A stretch of DNA of 64,000 bases from Hydrogenophaga sp. GTDB taxonomy: Bacteria; Pseudomonadota; Gammaproteobacteria; Burkholderiales; Burkholderiaceae_C. The stretch lies in the NCBI RefSeq assembly GCF_030651625.1, contig NZ_JAUSCF010000030.1, forward strand, positions 171,289 to 235,288, read 5' to 3'. Under the pieces are notes generated by a model. That model made no database searches. It was not told the origin of the DNA and worked only from the letters and a program-made list of their open reading frames with translations. The number at the start of each line of letters is the position of its first letter. The stretch's first letter is position 1. Below, piece after piece: positions 25,901 to 34,061 of this stretch. Both the position numbers and the translations under genes were made by a program.

Positions 25901-26871
25901 TGGGGCTTGAGGTTGGCCGCTTTCGCGATGCGCGCAGCGGCATCCATCTCGGTGCGGATGAACTGGTTGAACTGCTCAGGCGTCATGGGAAACGGCACCG
26001 CCGCCTGGCGCGCCAGGCGGTCTTTCACGTCCGGATCGTTGAGCGCCTTGATGGCCTCGGCGTGCAGCCGCTGGACGATCGCAGGGGGTGTCTGGGCGTG
26101 CACCACCATGCCGACCCAGAATACAAAGTCGGAACCGGGAATGCCGGCTTCCACCGTGGTGGGCACATTGGGCAGCGCGGAATGGCGCTCGGCGGTGCTC
26201 ACGGCCAGCGGCACCAGCTTGTTATCGCGGATCAGCGGCAGGGCGGAAGACAACGGCGAGAAGAACCAGTCCACCCGGTCCCCCATCACATCCGCCAGCG
26301 CCTCGGGGGTGCCGCGGTAGGGCACATGCGTGGCGGTGATGTCGGCCTGGAGCCGGAATTTTTCGGCGTTGAGGTGGGTGGCACTGCCCACGCCAGCCGA
26401 GGCGTAGTTGATCTGGCCCGGTCGGGCCCTGGCCGCCGCCACGGCTTCACCTGCCGTCTTCCAGCCCTTGCCCGGGCCGGTGACCATCACGTTGGGCAGC
26501 GCCGCCAGCGGGGTGATGCCGGTGAGATCGCGCAAGGTGTCATAGGGCAGATTGGGGTACACCGCCGGGTTGACCGCATGGCTGGAAGAAGGAATCAGCA
26601 CCGTGTAACCATCGGGCTCGGCACGCGCCACCTGGCCGGCGCCCACCGTACCGCCTGCGCCGGGTCGGTTGTCCACCGTCACCGGCTGGCCCATGCTGCG
26701 CTGCATCGCCTCGGCCACCACGCGGGCGATCAGGTCGGTGCCGCTGCCGGCGGTGAAAGGCACCACCAGGGTGATGGGTCTGCTGGGGTAAGGCTGTGCC
26801 CAGGACGAACCGACCGTCAGCGCGCAAACCGCAGCGGCCACCAGACCCCTCATGCTCAACATCTTCTTCAT
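25897..26871 (-). CDS. Bug/TctC-family periplasmic receptor
   Basis: A 324-residue Bug-family solute-binding protein with a clean signal peptide (about 1-25, ending SSWAQ), then YPSRPITLVVPFTAGSGTDLI, PVTVDNRPGAGGTVG and HVPYRGTPEALADV. The frame continues upstream, but AAGGAGACAAAGCA directly before ATG 26871 settles the start. It is coupled to the dehydrogenase gene. With two other Bug genes in the window (1-510, 6596) this is a Bug-rich region, normal for the Comamonadaceae. The ligand is probably a carboxylated aromatic or dicarboxylic acid. Confidence 0.93.
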   Translation of the reverse strand: MKKMLSMRGLVAAAVCALTVGSSWAQPYPSRPITLVVPFTAGSGTDLIARVVAEAMQRSMGQPVTVDNRPGAGGTVGAGQVARAEPDGYTVLIPSSSHAVNPAVYPNLPYDTLRDLTGITPLAALPNVMVTGPGKGWKTAGEAVAAARARPGQINYASAGVGSATHLNAEKFRLQADITATHVPYRGTPEALADVMGDRVDWFFSPLSSALPLIRDNKLVPLAVSTAERHSALPNVPTTVEAGIPGSDFVFWVGMVVHAQTPPAIVQRLHAEAIKALNDPDVKDRLARQAAVPFPMTPEQFNQFIRTEMDAAARIAKAANLKPQ

Positions 26872-27030
26872 TGCTTTGTCTCCTTCTGGGTGAATGACAC
26901 CACCGGGGCGCTTCAAGAAAAGCGCTGCCCAGCGGAACCGGAAACCGTTCTTGTTTTCTTCCGACTCAATGGGAGTCGCTGCCGCAGCCCCGCGCCCGGA
27001 GCGCGTGCCCCCCATCCAGCAACACCCAGG

Positions 27031-27096
27031 ATCCGCCTTCGCCGGTCCGAAGGTGTGCCCCCTCGAGGGGGTCGCGCGCAGCGCGGCGGGGGTGTA
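27031..27096 (-). repeat. Dispersed GC-rich repeat, subfamily with GCGCTGCGCGC core
   Basis: Minus orientation of the form also present at 33898: CCCCCGCCGCGCTGCGCGCG, then CCCCCTC-AGGGGGC. It fills the gap between the amidohydrolase stop and the Bug gene. No gene is seen in 26872-27096. Confidence 0.7.
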
Positions 27097-28440
27097 TCAC
27101 CGCATCCCCATGGCGCGGGTGATCTTGTCGCCGGACTCGCGCAGCGCGCTCAGCAGCGGCGGCAGGTTCACACCCAGCAGGCGACCTTCGCGCTTGACCC
27201 ACTGACCGGCCACCATCACGCTGTCGATGTTGGCCAGGCTGGCCTGGAACACCACGGCGCTGACCGGGTCGTGCACCGGCTGCATGTTGATCTCGTCCGC
27301 ACGAATCACCACCAGGTCGGCCTGCTTGCCGGGCGCCAGGCTGCCGATGCGGTCCTGCATGCCCAGCATCCGCGCACCCTCCACCGTGATCCAGCTCAGG
27401 GCTTCGCGCGTGGTCACCGTGGAGGTGGGCGGGATGCTGCCGTGCTCGGCGCGGTAGGCCACGTTGTCCAGGCTGCGCTGGATGCCCAGCGCAATACGCG
27501 CCTGGCTGATCATGTCGCCGCTCATCACGCTTTCCAGATCCACGCCCAGCGAAGGCGCGCGACCCAGCGCGCGCAGACGACCAGTCAGTGGATGGCCGTG
27601 GCCTTGCGACATCTCGCTCTCGGCCGCGGCCGAGAAGCTCATGCCCAGGTCACAGAAGCGCCTGAGTTGTTCATCGGTCAGCGCGTGGCCGTGCACGATG
27701 TTGACGTTCGGCCCCAGCAGACCAAGTGCCTCCAGCCGCTCCCAGCCGTCGGGCGTGCGGGCCGGGCCGCCGCCCTGGTGCAGCGAGGCGATGATGCCCA
27801 GTTCCTGCGCCATGCGGAAGTCGTGAATGGCCACGTCCAGCGTGCTGTAGTGCGGACCCAGCACAGCGGCGTGCACGCTCAGCAGCGGCTGGCCCTGATG
27901 CGCCTTCATCAGGCGCTCCACCTCGGCGCGCGGGTGCGGCACCTCCCAGAACGGGGTCTGGCCGGGTTGCGGGTCGGGCTTGGGCGTACCATGGAAAAAC
28001 GCCGCACGAATGCCCGACTCCAGCAGCGCGGCCACCGCCGCGTCGTTGTGCGCGGGCGTGGGGTTGTTGTGGCACCAGTCGACCAGGGTGGTGGTGCCAC
28101 AGTTGAGCTGGTTGAGCGCTCCCACCAGGGTGGCGATGTGCAGATCGTCGGGCGTGAACGCCGTGGCCAGACCGGCGTGCATGTTCTGGAAATACTGCAG
28201 CAGCGTCCAGTTGGCGGCCACACCACGCAGCGCGGTCTGCCAGGTGTGCATGTGGGCGTTGATGAGCCCCGGGATGACGATGCAGCCACGGCCATCGACC
28301 ACCTGGGCCTCGTCCACGGCAAGGGTGGGAGCGATGGCGGTCAGGGTGTCGCCGCTCACCAGGATGTCGGCCTGCGGCAGGTCGCCCTGCGCATCCATGG
28401 TGATGACCGTGGCCCCGCGAATCAGCGTGCGCTGTGCCAT
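27097..28440 (-). CDS. Amidohydrolase, TrzN/AtzA (cytosine-deaminase-like) family
   Basis: A 447-residue metal-dependent hydrolase of the amidohydrolase superfamily. The N-terminal beta segment carries IRGATVITMD, metal ligands H63 and H65 are in PGLINAHMHTW, further His residues are in SLHQGG and VHGHAL, and the likely catalytic Asp is in LGVDLESVMSGDM. GSLAPGKQADLVVI is the C-terminal signature. Family members deaminate or dechlorinate ring compounds (guanine, triazines) or act on N-acyl groups. It is 8 bases after the second dehydrogenase gene. A role in opening or deaminating an N-heterocycle is possible; no substrate can be fixed. Confidence 0.9.
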   Translation of the reverse strand: MAQRTLIRGATVITMDAQGDLPQADILVSGDTLTAIAPTLAVDEAQVVDGRGCIVIPGLINAHMHTWQTALRGVAANWTLLQYFQNMHAGLATAFTPDDLHIATLVGALNQLNCGTTTLVDWCHNNPTPAHNDAAVAALLESGIRAAFFHGTPKPDPQPGQTPFWEVPHPRAEVERLMKAHQGQPLLSVHAAVLGPHYSTLDVAIHDFRMAQELGIIASLHQGGGPARTPDGWERLEALGLLGPNVNIVHGHALTDEQLRRFCDLGMSFSAAAESEMSQGHGHPLTGRLRALGRAPSLGVDLESVMSGDMISQARIALGIQRSLDNVAYRAEHGSIPPTSTVTTREALSWITVEGARMLGMQDRIGSLAPGKQADLVVIRADEINMQPVHDPVSAVVFQASLANIDSVMVAGQWVKREGRLLGVNLPPLLSALRESGDKITRAMGMR

Positions 28441-28448
28441 GGGGGTGC

Positions 28449-29372
28449 TCAGCTGCTCAGGCCATCGGAGACGTCGACGTCCTCGGGCTTGAGGGTGAGG
28501 CCGGCATCGGCGGCGGTTTCCTTCAGCAGCACCGCGAAGTCGATGTCGTCATAGCCCCGGCCCACCATGCGCGCAATGCTCTCGCGCGTGGCCGCCGCCG
28601 AAGGCATGGCCACCCCGTGCGCCTTGGCAGCACCCAGGCCCAGGTCCATGTCTTTCAGGAGCAGCTTGGGCGTGAAGGTGACCTGATCGAAATTGAGCTT
28701 GGTCAGCACCGGCGTCTTGTAGCGGGTGTACATGCTGCCCAGCACCGAATCGTTGATGCTTTCCAGGAACACATGGCGTGGAATGCCGGCCTTTTCGGCC
28801 AGTACCGTGATCTCGCAAAGGCTCTGGATGATCACGCCGAACATGGTGTTGTGCGCGATCTTCCACACCCGCGCCAGCTCGCCCTCGCCCACCCACATGG
28901 CCTTGCGCGAAATGGCGGCGAGATAGGGCTGGTGTTCATCAAACAGCGCCTTCGGTCCCGACGCCACCAGCAGCAGCTTGCCGGCCTTGGCCACCTTGGC
29001 GTTGCCGGACACCGGCGCGCACAGGTAGGCCACGCCCATGGCTTCGAGCCGTTCGCGGATTTCAGCCGAACCTTCCTGCGAGATGGACGAGCTGTCGATC
29101 AGGGTTTTTGGTCTGGTGGTGCCGGTCATGAGGCCGCCCTCACCGAACAGCACTTCCTTCAGGTCCGCGGTGGTGGACACCATGGTGAAGACCGCATCGC
29201 AGCCAGCCAGATCCTGCTTGCTGTTGACCAGCACCGCACCATATTTCGCCAGCGGCTCGGCCTTGCTGCGGGTGCGGTTCCACACCTCAACCTTGTGGCC
29301 CGCCTGGGTCAGTTGTTTCACCATGGCTTCGCCCATGCGGCCCAGGCCGATCCATCCGATTCGTTTGCTCAC
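28449..29372 (-). CDS. 3-Hydroxyisobutyrate-dehydrogenase-family NAD(P)-dependent oxidoreductase (copy 2)
   Basis: A 307-residue beta-hydroxyacid dehydrogenase: IGWIGLGRMGEAMV (Rossmann), CAPVSGNAKVAKAGKLLLVA (substrate loop), WKIAHNTMFG with the catalytic Lys (about residue 172), and LLLKDMDLGLGAAKAHG. GTG 29372 is chosen because GGAGACAAGC precedes it, the same site used by several other genes here; an ATG four codons earlier overlaps that ribosome site. It is the first gene of the run leading to the amidohydrolase. It is only distantly similar to the copy at 25025, so the two probably act on different acids. Confidence 0.88.
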   Translation of the reverse strand: MSKRIGWIGLGRMGEAMVKQLTQAGHKVEVWNRTRSKAEPLAKYGAVLVNSKQDLAGCDAVFTMVSTTADLKEVLFGEGGLMTGTTRPKTLIDSSSISQEGSAEIRERLEAMGVAYLCAPVSGNAKVAKAGKLLLVASGPKALFDEHQPYLAAISRKAMWVGEGELARVWKIAHNTMFGVIIQSLCEITVLAEKAGIPRHVFLESINDSVLGSMYTRYKTPVLTKLNFDQVTFTPKLLLKDMDLGLGAAKAHGVAMPSAAATRESIARMVGRGYDDIDFAVLLKETAADAGLTLKPEDVDVSDGLSS

Positions 29373-29518
29373 GCTTGTCTCCATTTGTTGGGTGGGTTCG
29401 ACGCAGAGTGTCCGAGCAGCGAAGCGGTCCTGCAACGGATCGACTGAAAATCAGTTTTTCGGCAGCGTCCCACTGACGTCCAGAGGCACCGACATAATTC
29501 CCCAGGGCCGGTGCCGCG

Positions 29519-29687
29519 CTAGGAGCCTGCGCGGCAGAAGGCATCGAAGCGAAACGCGTGGGAAAAGAGCCCTATTCGGCGCCGATTTTGAGGACTGTGG
29601 CCGTAGCCACAGCCGGACAAACGGGGGCGAAGTGGGACTTTTCTCCATGCGTTGCAGCCGATGTCGTTCTGCCGCGCAGGCTCCTAG
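29519..29687. mobile_element. 169-bp near-perfect palindrome, MITE-like
   Basis: The outer arms are 21-bp perfect inverted copies (29519-29539 and 29667-29687, starting CTAGGAGCCTGCGCGGCAGA). The inner arms remain similar down to a central hairpin, CTGTGGC-CGTA-GCCACAG (29595-29612), whose centre coincides with that of the outer arms. The ends carry CTAG. No reading frame is recognised inside. It lies between the dehydrogenase gene and pcaI, 37 bases before the pcaI start, in the only non-coding space of 29373-29724. A non-autonomous transposon, or a large RNA hairpin in the pcaI leader, are the two readings. Confidence 0.6.
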
Positions 29688-29724
29688 GCGCGTTCGCGGG
29701 TCACTCACCACCGAGGAGACCGTT

Positions 29725-30441
29725 TTGATCAACAAGCTGAGCGCGTCCGTGGCCGACGCGCTGACCGGCATTGCCGACGGCGCCACCGTGCTCATTGGCG
29801 GCTTCGGTACCGCCGGCATTCCCAACGAACTCATCGACGGCCTGATCGATCAGGGCGCGCGCGAGCTCACGGTGGTGAACAACAATGCCGGCAACGGCGA
29901 CCACGGCCTGGCAGCGTTGCTGAAAACCGGGCGCGTGCGCAAGGTCATCTGCAGCTTTCCCCGCCAGGCCGACAGCCACGTGTTCGACGGCCTGTACCGC
30001 TCAGGCAAGCTGGAGCTGGAACTGGTGCCCCAGGGCAACCTGGCCGAGCGCCTGCGTGCCGCGGGCGCCGGCATTGGTGCCTTCTTCACACCCACCGGCT
30101 TCGGCACCGACCTGGCCAAGCACCCGGATGGCACGCTGAAGGAAACCCGCGTGATCAACGACCGCCCCTATGTGCTGGAATACCCCATCTTTGGCGACGT
30201 GGCACTCATCAAGGCCGAGCGCGGCGACCGCTGGGGCAACCTCACCTACCGCAAGGCCGCACGCAACTTCGGTCCGGTGATGGCCACCGCTGCGAAACGC
30301 ACGGTCGCCAGCGTGTTCGAGATCGCCGAACTCGGCACGCTGGATCCGGAGACCATCGTCACGCCCGGCATCCATGTGAGCGCGGTGGTTCAGATTCCGC
30401 GCGTGGCCACGCAGGCCGGTGGTTTCAAGGAGACTGCATGA
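29725..30441 (+). CDS. pcaI: 3-Oxoadipate CoA-transferase subunit A
   Basis: A 238-residue alpha subunit of a class I CoA-transferase. MINKLSASVADALTGIADG, VLIGGFGTAGIPNELIDGL (with the family GGFGxxGIP), ICSFPRQADSHVFD and GDRWGNLTYRKAARNFGPVMA closely follow Pseudomonas PcaI. With PcaJ it moves CoA from succinyl-CoA to 3-oxoadipate. The frame is open far upstream, but TTG 29725 has GAGGAG seven bases before it and gives the family N-terminus. Its stop overlaps the pcaJ start (ATGA). It completes a route from hydroxyquinol through maleylacetate to 3-oxoadipyl-CoA. Confidence 0.9.
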   Translation: MINKLSASVADALTGIADGATVLIGGFGTAGIPNELIDGLIDQGARELTVVNNNAGNGDHGLAALLKTGRVRKVICSFPRQADSHVFDGLYRSGKLELELVPQGNLAERLRAAGAGIGAFFTPTGFGTDLAKHPDGTLKETRVINDRPYVLEYPIFGDVALIKAERGDRWGNLTYRKAARNFGPVMATAAKRTVASVFEIAELGTLDPETIVTPGIHVSAVVQIPRVATQAGGFKETA

Positions 30442-31175
30442 ACAAGATTGACCCCCACGCTCCGCCGCTTCGCGGGTCGCTGCCCCCCGGGGGGGCTGAG
30501 CCGTCTTGGGGCGGCCCGGCGACGGCTCGCACTTACGCAAAACGCACCAAGGACGAACTGGCGAAACGCGTGGCACAGGACATCTTCGATGGCGCCTACG
30601 TGAACCTCGGCATTGGCCAGCCCACGCTGGTGGCCAACCACATCCCGGCCGGACGCGAAGTGATCCTGCACAGCGAGAACGGCATCCTGGGCATGGGCCC
30701 GGCGCCGGCGCAGGGCGAAGAAGACTACGACCTCATCAACGCCGGCAAGCAGCCGGTGACGCTGCTGCCGGGTGGAGCGTACTTCCACCACGCCGACAGC
30801 TTCGGCATGATGCGCGGCGGCCACCTGGACATCTGCGTGCTCGGCGCCTTCCAGGTATCCGCCACTGGCGACCTGGCCAACTGGAGCACCGGCGAGCCGG
30901 GCAGCATTCCCGCCGTCGGCGGCGCCATGGATCTGGCCATCGGCGCCAAGCAAACCTGGGTGATGATGGACCTGCTGACCAAGCAGGGCGCCAGCAAGGT
31001 GGTGCCGCACTGCACCTACCCGCTCACCGGCATCGGCTGCGTCAAGCGCATCTACAGTGACCTGGCCACGCTCGAATGCACACCGCTGGGTCTGCGCCTG
31101 ATCGACGCGGTAGACGGGCTGGAACACGCCGAACTGGAGCGCCTCGTCGGCTTGCCCATCGCCGCTGCAGAATAG
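30438..31175 (+). CDS. pcaJ: 3-Oxoadipate CoA-transferase subunit B, with repeat-derived N-terminus
   Basis: A 245-residue beta subunit. YVNLGIGQPTLVAN, LHSENGILGMGP (catalytic Glu), LLPGGAYFHHADSFGMMRGG and CTYPLTGIGCVKRIY match PcaJ. Normal members start about eight residues before the segment DELAKRVAQDI; here residues about 6-30 (Pro/Gly-rich, APPLRGSLPPGGAEPSWGGP) are encoded by a copy of the dispersed repeat family that sits inside the frame. The ATG is coupled to pcaI and has GGAGACTGC upstream, so the extension is probably translated. Whether it disturbs assembly with PcaI is unknown. Confidence 0.9.
   Translation: MNKIDPHAPPLRGSLPPGGAEPSWGGPATARTYAKRTKDELAKRVAQDIFDGAYVNLGIGQPTLVANHIPAGREVILHSENGILGMGPAPAQGEEDYDLINAGKQPVTLLPGGAYFHHADSFGMMRGGHLDICVLGAFQVSATGDLANWSTGEPGSIPAVGGAMDLAIGAKQTWVMMDLLTKQGASKVVPHCTYPLTGIGCVKRIYSDLATLECTPLGLRLIDAVDGLEHAELERLVGLPIAAAE
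30462..30535 (+). repeat. Dispersed GC-rich repeat segment inside the start of pcaJ
   Basis: CGCTCCGCCGCTTCGCGG, then a C-run/G-run pair and CTTGGGGCGGCCCGGCG: a family copy located within the first 33 codons of pcaJ. The last string is identical to one inside the sulfatase gene. Confidence 0.65.
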
Positions 31176-31250
31176 TTGTCGTCGCGCGAAAACACCTGGG
31201 CAAATCCCACGTGGCTCAAGCCTGGCGCTGTGTCATGATTTCAGCAACTT

Positions 31251-32561
31251 TTGCTCCCCCGGCTTGCCACGCATGGCAAGGCGTTTTGCACTTTGTCGCT
31301 CGACACGCTGATCTCACGCAATCTGCTCACACCGCCCGCCCTCCCTGAGCGGCCTGGCGCGTGCGCGCTGGTGCTCATGGGCGGCGGCGCGCGCACGGCC
31401 TACCAGGCGGGCGTCCTCAAGGCGGTGGCGGCCATGCTGGCTGCCCGTGCCCCCGCAACCACACCCAACGCCATTCCCGCCTTCCCCTTCCAGTGGCTGT
31501 TCGGCACTTCAGCCGGTGCGTTGAACGCGGCGTTCCTTGGCAGCCGGTCCTGGCACGGCCTGGAAGCCTTGCCCATGCTGGCCGCTTTCTGGAGCGGGCT
31601 GCGTTCGTCACAGGTGTACGCGCTCGACGCCCCCCGCTGGGTGCGCACCAACCGCGTGGTGGCCGGCTGGACACTCGCGCGCCAGGTGAAGCGCCACCGC
31701 GCCCTGCTCGACACCCTGCCACTGGTCGACACCCTGCACCGCGCCATCGACCTGGCCGCCCTGGAGAAGGCGCTGGAGCAAGGACACATCGATGCCCTGG
31801 GTGTGACCGCCTCCAGCTACTCCACCGGTGAACACTGGACCTTCTGCCAGACGCGGCCGGGCCACCCCGTGGCGCCATGGCACCGGCCAGGCCGACGGGC
31901 CGAATTCCAACCCATCACCATCGAACACCTGATGGCCTCCAGCGCCATCCCCTTCCTGTTCCCCGCCGTGCCGCTGTGGGTGGATGGTCGCAAGGAGCAC
32001 TTCGGCGACGGTTCCATGCGACAGCTCTCACCCCTGTCTCCCGCCATCCAGTTCGGCGCTCGCCGGCTATTGGTGGTTGGCGTGGGTCAGCCCCAGCGTT
32101 CGGGCATGAGCGCGCCCACCAGCGACGAACCCACCGCCGGCACCATCGCCGGGCATGCCATGGCCAGCGTGTTTCACGACACGCTGCAGGCCGATGTGGA
32201 ACAGGTGCAGCGCGTCAGCCAGACCCTCAGCCGGCTGCCCCCTGCGCTGGCGGCCGCCCTGCCGTACCGACCTGTGCGCGTGCTGGCCATTCAGCCCACT
32301 TTCTCACTCGACGAAATGGCGCTCAAACACATCGGGGCGCTGCCGGTGTCCACCCGAAACACCCTCGCCGGCCTGGGAGCGCTCGACACCAAACGAGGCT
32401 CGGCAGGCAGCGCGGCCTCGCTGGCGAGCTACCTGCTGTTCGAACCCGACTTCGTCAACGCCCTGATTTCACTCGGCGAAGGCGATGCCTGGCGCCGCAA
32501 GGATGAGGTGCTGGATTTCTTTGAGCCCACGCCAGCAGGGGAACCCCCGGATCGCCAGTGA
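31251..32561 (+). CDS. Patatin-like phospholipase/acylhydrolase
   Basis: About 436 residues with the patatin fold and a Ser-Asp dyad: the oxyanion loop LMGGGARTAYQAG, the nucleophile elbow G-T-S-A-G (about 89-93), and a later D-G in HFGDGSMRQ (the catalytic Asp). A C-terminal extension of about 150 residues is typical of the bacterial group with a domain after the patatin core. The start is uncertain: TTG 31251 opens the frame and another TTG at 31293 is possible; neither has a clear ribosome site. It acts on lipid acyl esters, probably at the cytoplasmic face. It stands alone downstream of pcaIJ. Confidence 0.85.
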   Translation: MLPRLATHGKAFCTLSLDTLISRNLLTPPALPERPGACALVLMGGGARTAYQAGVLKAVAAMLAARAPATTPNAIPAFPFQWLFGTSAGALNAAFLGSRSWHGLEALPMLAAFWSGLRSSQVYALDAPRWVRTNRVVAGWTLARQVKRHRALLDTLPLVDTLHRAIDLAALEKALEQGHIDALGVTASSYSTGEHWTFCQTRPGHPVAPWHRPGRRAEFQPITIEHLMASSAIPFLFPAVPLWVDGRKEHFGDGSMRQLSPLSPAIQFGARRLLVVGVGQPQRSGMSAPTSDEPTAGTIAGHAMASVFHDTLQADVEQVQRVSQTLSRLPPALAAALPYRPVRVLAIQPTFSLDEMALKHIGALPVSTRNTLAGLGALDTKRGSAGSAASLASYLLFEPDFVNALISLGEGDAWRRKDEVLDFFEPTPAGEPPDRQ

Positions 32562-32584
32562 CTGAGTCGGCCAGGATCACCGAG

Positions 32585-32616
32585 GAACCGCCCTTCGACA
32601 AGCTCAGGACGGAACT
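32585..32616. repeat. Widespread CCCTTCGACAAGCTCAGGAC motif
   Basis: GAACCG, CCCTTCGACAAGCTCAGGAC and GGAAC form an imperfect dyad. This intergenic string recurs in many unrelated bacterial genomes. It sits between the patatin gene and the next repeat. No gene is seen in 32562-32909. Confidence 0.6.
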
Positions 32617-32617
32617 C

Positions 32618-32690
32618 AAGTGATGCCCTTCCCGCCGAAGGCGAGAGAGGGGGTGACGCGAAGCGGCGCGGGGGGAGCCTTCCTCTACAG
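32618..32690 (-). repeat. Dispersed GC-rich intergenic repeat
   Basis: CCCGCCGAAGGCGAGAGAGG is shared with 8863-8882, followed by GGTGACGCGAAGCGGCGCGG. Together with the preceding motif it fills the patatin-corA gap. Confidence 0.7.
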
Positions 32691-32909
32691 TGACATAATT
32701 GCGCGCCATACTTCCCCCGAAACCCACCATGGACAGCACGCCTCCCAGTTGTGTGCTTTCAGTCCCCTCCAGTTTCGCCTGAGCCTCGCCCCCCTGCTGC
32801 GGTGGCTGTGATCAGGCAGACGGTCGGCTGAAAGCGCCCCCAAGCCCGTCGCGGCGCGGCAGCCATGCCCGCCCCATCACAGAATCCGTAAACCGCCGGG
32901 AGCGCACGC

Positions 32910-33896
32910 ATGCTCAACGTCTTCACGCTGGCCAATGGCCGCCTTTTCCAGGAAGAAATCGAGTCGCTCGAAGAGCTGGCCCGGTTCAAGCCCATCTGGG
33001 TCGACCTGGAAGACCCCACCCCCGAAGAACGCCGCTGGGTCAAGCAGCATTTCGGCCTGTCGATCCCGGAAGACGCGATGGACGAAGACATCGAGGAATC
33101 GGCGCGGTTCTTTGAGGAAGACAACGGCGAGCTGCATGTGCGCAGCGACTTCTTGATCACGGCAGACGAGAAACCTCGCTCGGTCCGCGTGGCGTTCATT
33201 CTCAACGAGCACAACGACAAGCTCAAGAGCCAGGGTGTGCTGTTCTCGATCCACGATGAAGACGTGCCGGTGTTTCGCCTGCTGCGCATGCGCGCCCGGC
33301 GCATGCCTGGCCTGATCGATGACGCCAAGGACGTGCTGCTGATGCTGTTCGACGCCGACGCCGAGTACTGCGCCGACACGCTGGAAGACATCTACGACGA
33401 AATCGAGATCGTCAGCGCCCAGGTGCTCAACAGCAACGCATCAGACAACCTGCTCAGTGAAGCCCTCTCGGCCATCGCGCGTCACGAGGACATGTCGGGC
33501 CGCATCCGCCGCAACGTGATGGATACCCGGCGCGCGGTCAGCTTCATGATGCGCAGCCGCCTGCTCAGCGTCGAGCAGTTTGAAGACGCGCGCCAGATCC
33601 TGCGCGACCTGGACTCGCTCGACAGCCACACCGCGTTCCTGTTCGACAAGATCAACTTCCTGATGGACGCCACCGTGGGTTTCATCAACATCAACCAGAA
33701 CAAGATCATCAAGATCTTCTCGGTGGCCAGTGTGTCGCTGCTGCCACCCACGCTGGTGGCCAGCAGCTACGGCATGAACTTCCAGTTCATGCCCGAACTG
33801 GAGTGGTCGTACGGCTACCCGTTTGCCATCGCCCTGATGGTGTTGTCGGCCGTGGTGCCGATGGTGTACTTTCGCAAGCGGGGCTGGCTCCGTTAA
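32910..33896 (+). CDS. corA: CorA-family magnesium/cobalt transporter
   Basis: A 328-residue pentameric Mg2+ channel. A large acidic cytoplasmic domain (about 1-265) is followed by two membrane helices: about 272-290, ending with the selectivity signature YGMNF (about 288-292), and about 303-322, with a basic RKRGWLR tail inside the cell. The LDSHTAFLFDKINFLMDATVGF stalk helix is typical. ATG 32910 gives the normal N-terminus MLNVF. It stands alone. Regulation cannot be seen; no Mg2+-sensing leader was recognised. Confidence 0.95.
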   Translation: MLNVFTLANGRLFQEEIESLEELARFKPIWVDLEDPTPEERRWVKQHFGLSIPEDAMDEDIEESARFFEEDNGELHVRSDFLITADEKPRSVRVAFILNEHNDKLKSQGVLFSIHDEDVPVFRLLRMRARRMPGLIDDAKDVLLMLFDADAEYCADTLEDIYDEIEIVSAQVLNSNASDNLLSEALSAIARHEDMSGRIRRNVMDTRRAVSFMMRSRLLSVEQFEDARQILRDLDSLDSHTAFLFDKINFLMDATVGFININQNKIIKIFSVASVSLLPPTLVASSYGMNFQFMPELEWSYGYPFAIALMVLSAVVPMVYFRKRGWLR

Positions 33897-33897
33897 G

Positions 33898-33983
33898 CCC
33901 ACCCCCGCCGCGCTGCGCGCGACCCCCTCAAGGGGGCGATACCAGTCGTCCGGCAAAGCCGGTCCGACGGTATCCCAGGCTTC
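33898..33983 (+). repeat. Dispersed GC-rich intergenic repeat
   Basis: CCCCCGCCGCGCTGCGCGCG, CCCCCTCAAGGGGGC, then TCCGGCAAAGCCGG. The last part shows that the GCGCTGCGCGC subfamily carries the same GCCGG palindrome end as the long form. It follows the corA stop by 2 bases, and its C/G-run stem may help end transcription. No gene is seen in 33897-34061. Confidence 0.75.
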
Positions 33984-34061
33984 AGGCACATCGCGCCGGA
34001 AAGCATGCTCGCCAACGGCACCACGAACCGGGGTCGCCTTGCTCCGATGCAGAGTTGGCCA

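Noticed and set aside
25900..28554. An 884-codon open frame on the plus strand
   Set aside because: Antisense shadow of the Bug and amidohydrolase genes; no domain is recognisable.
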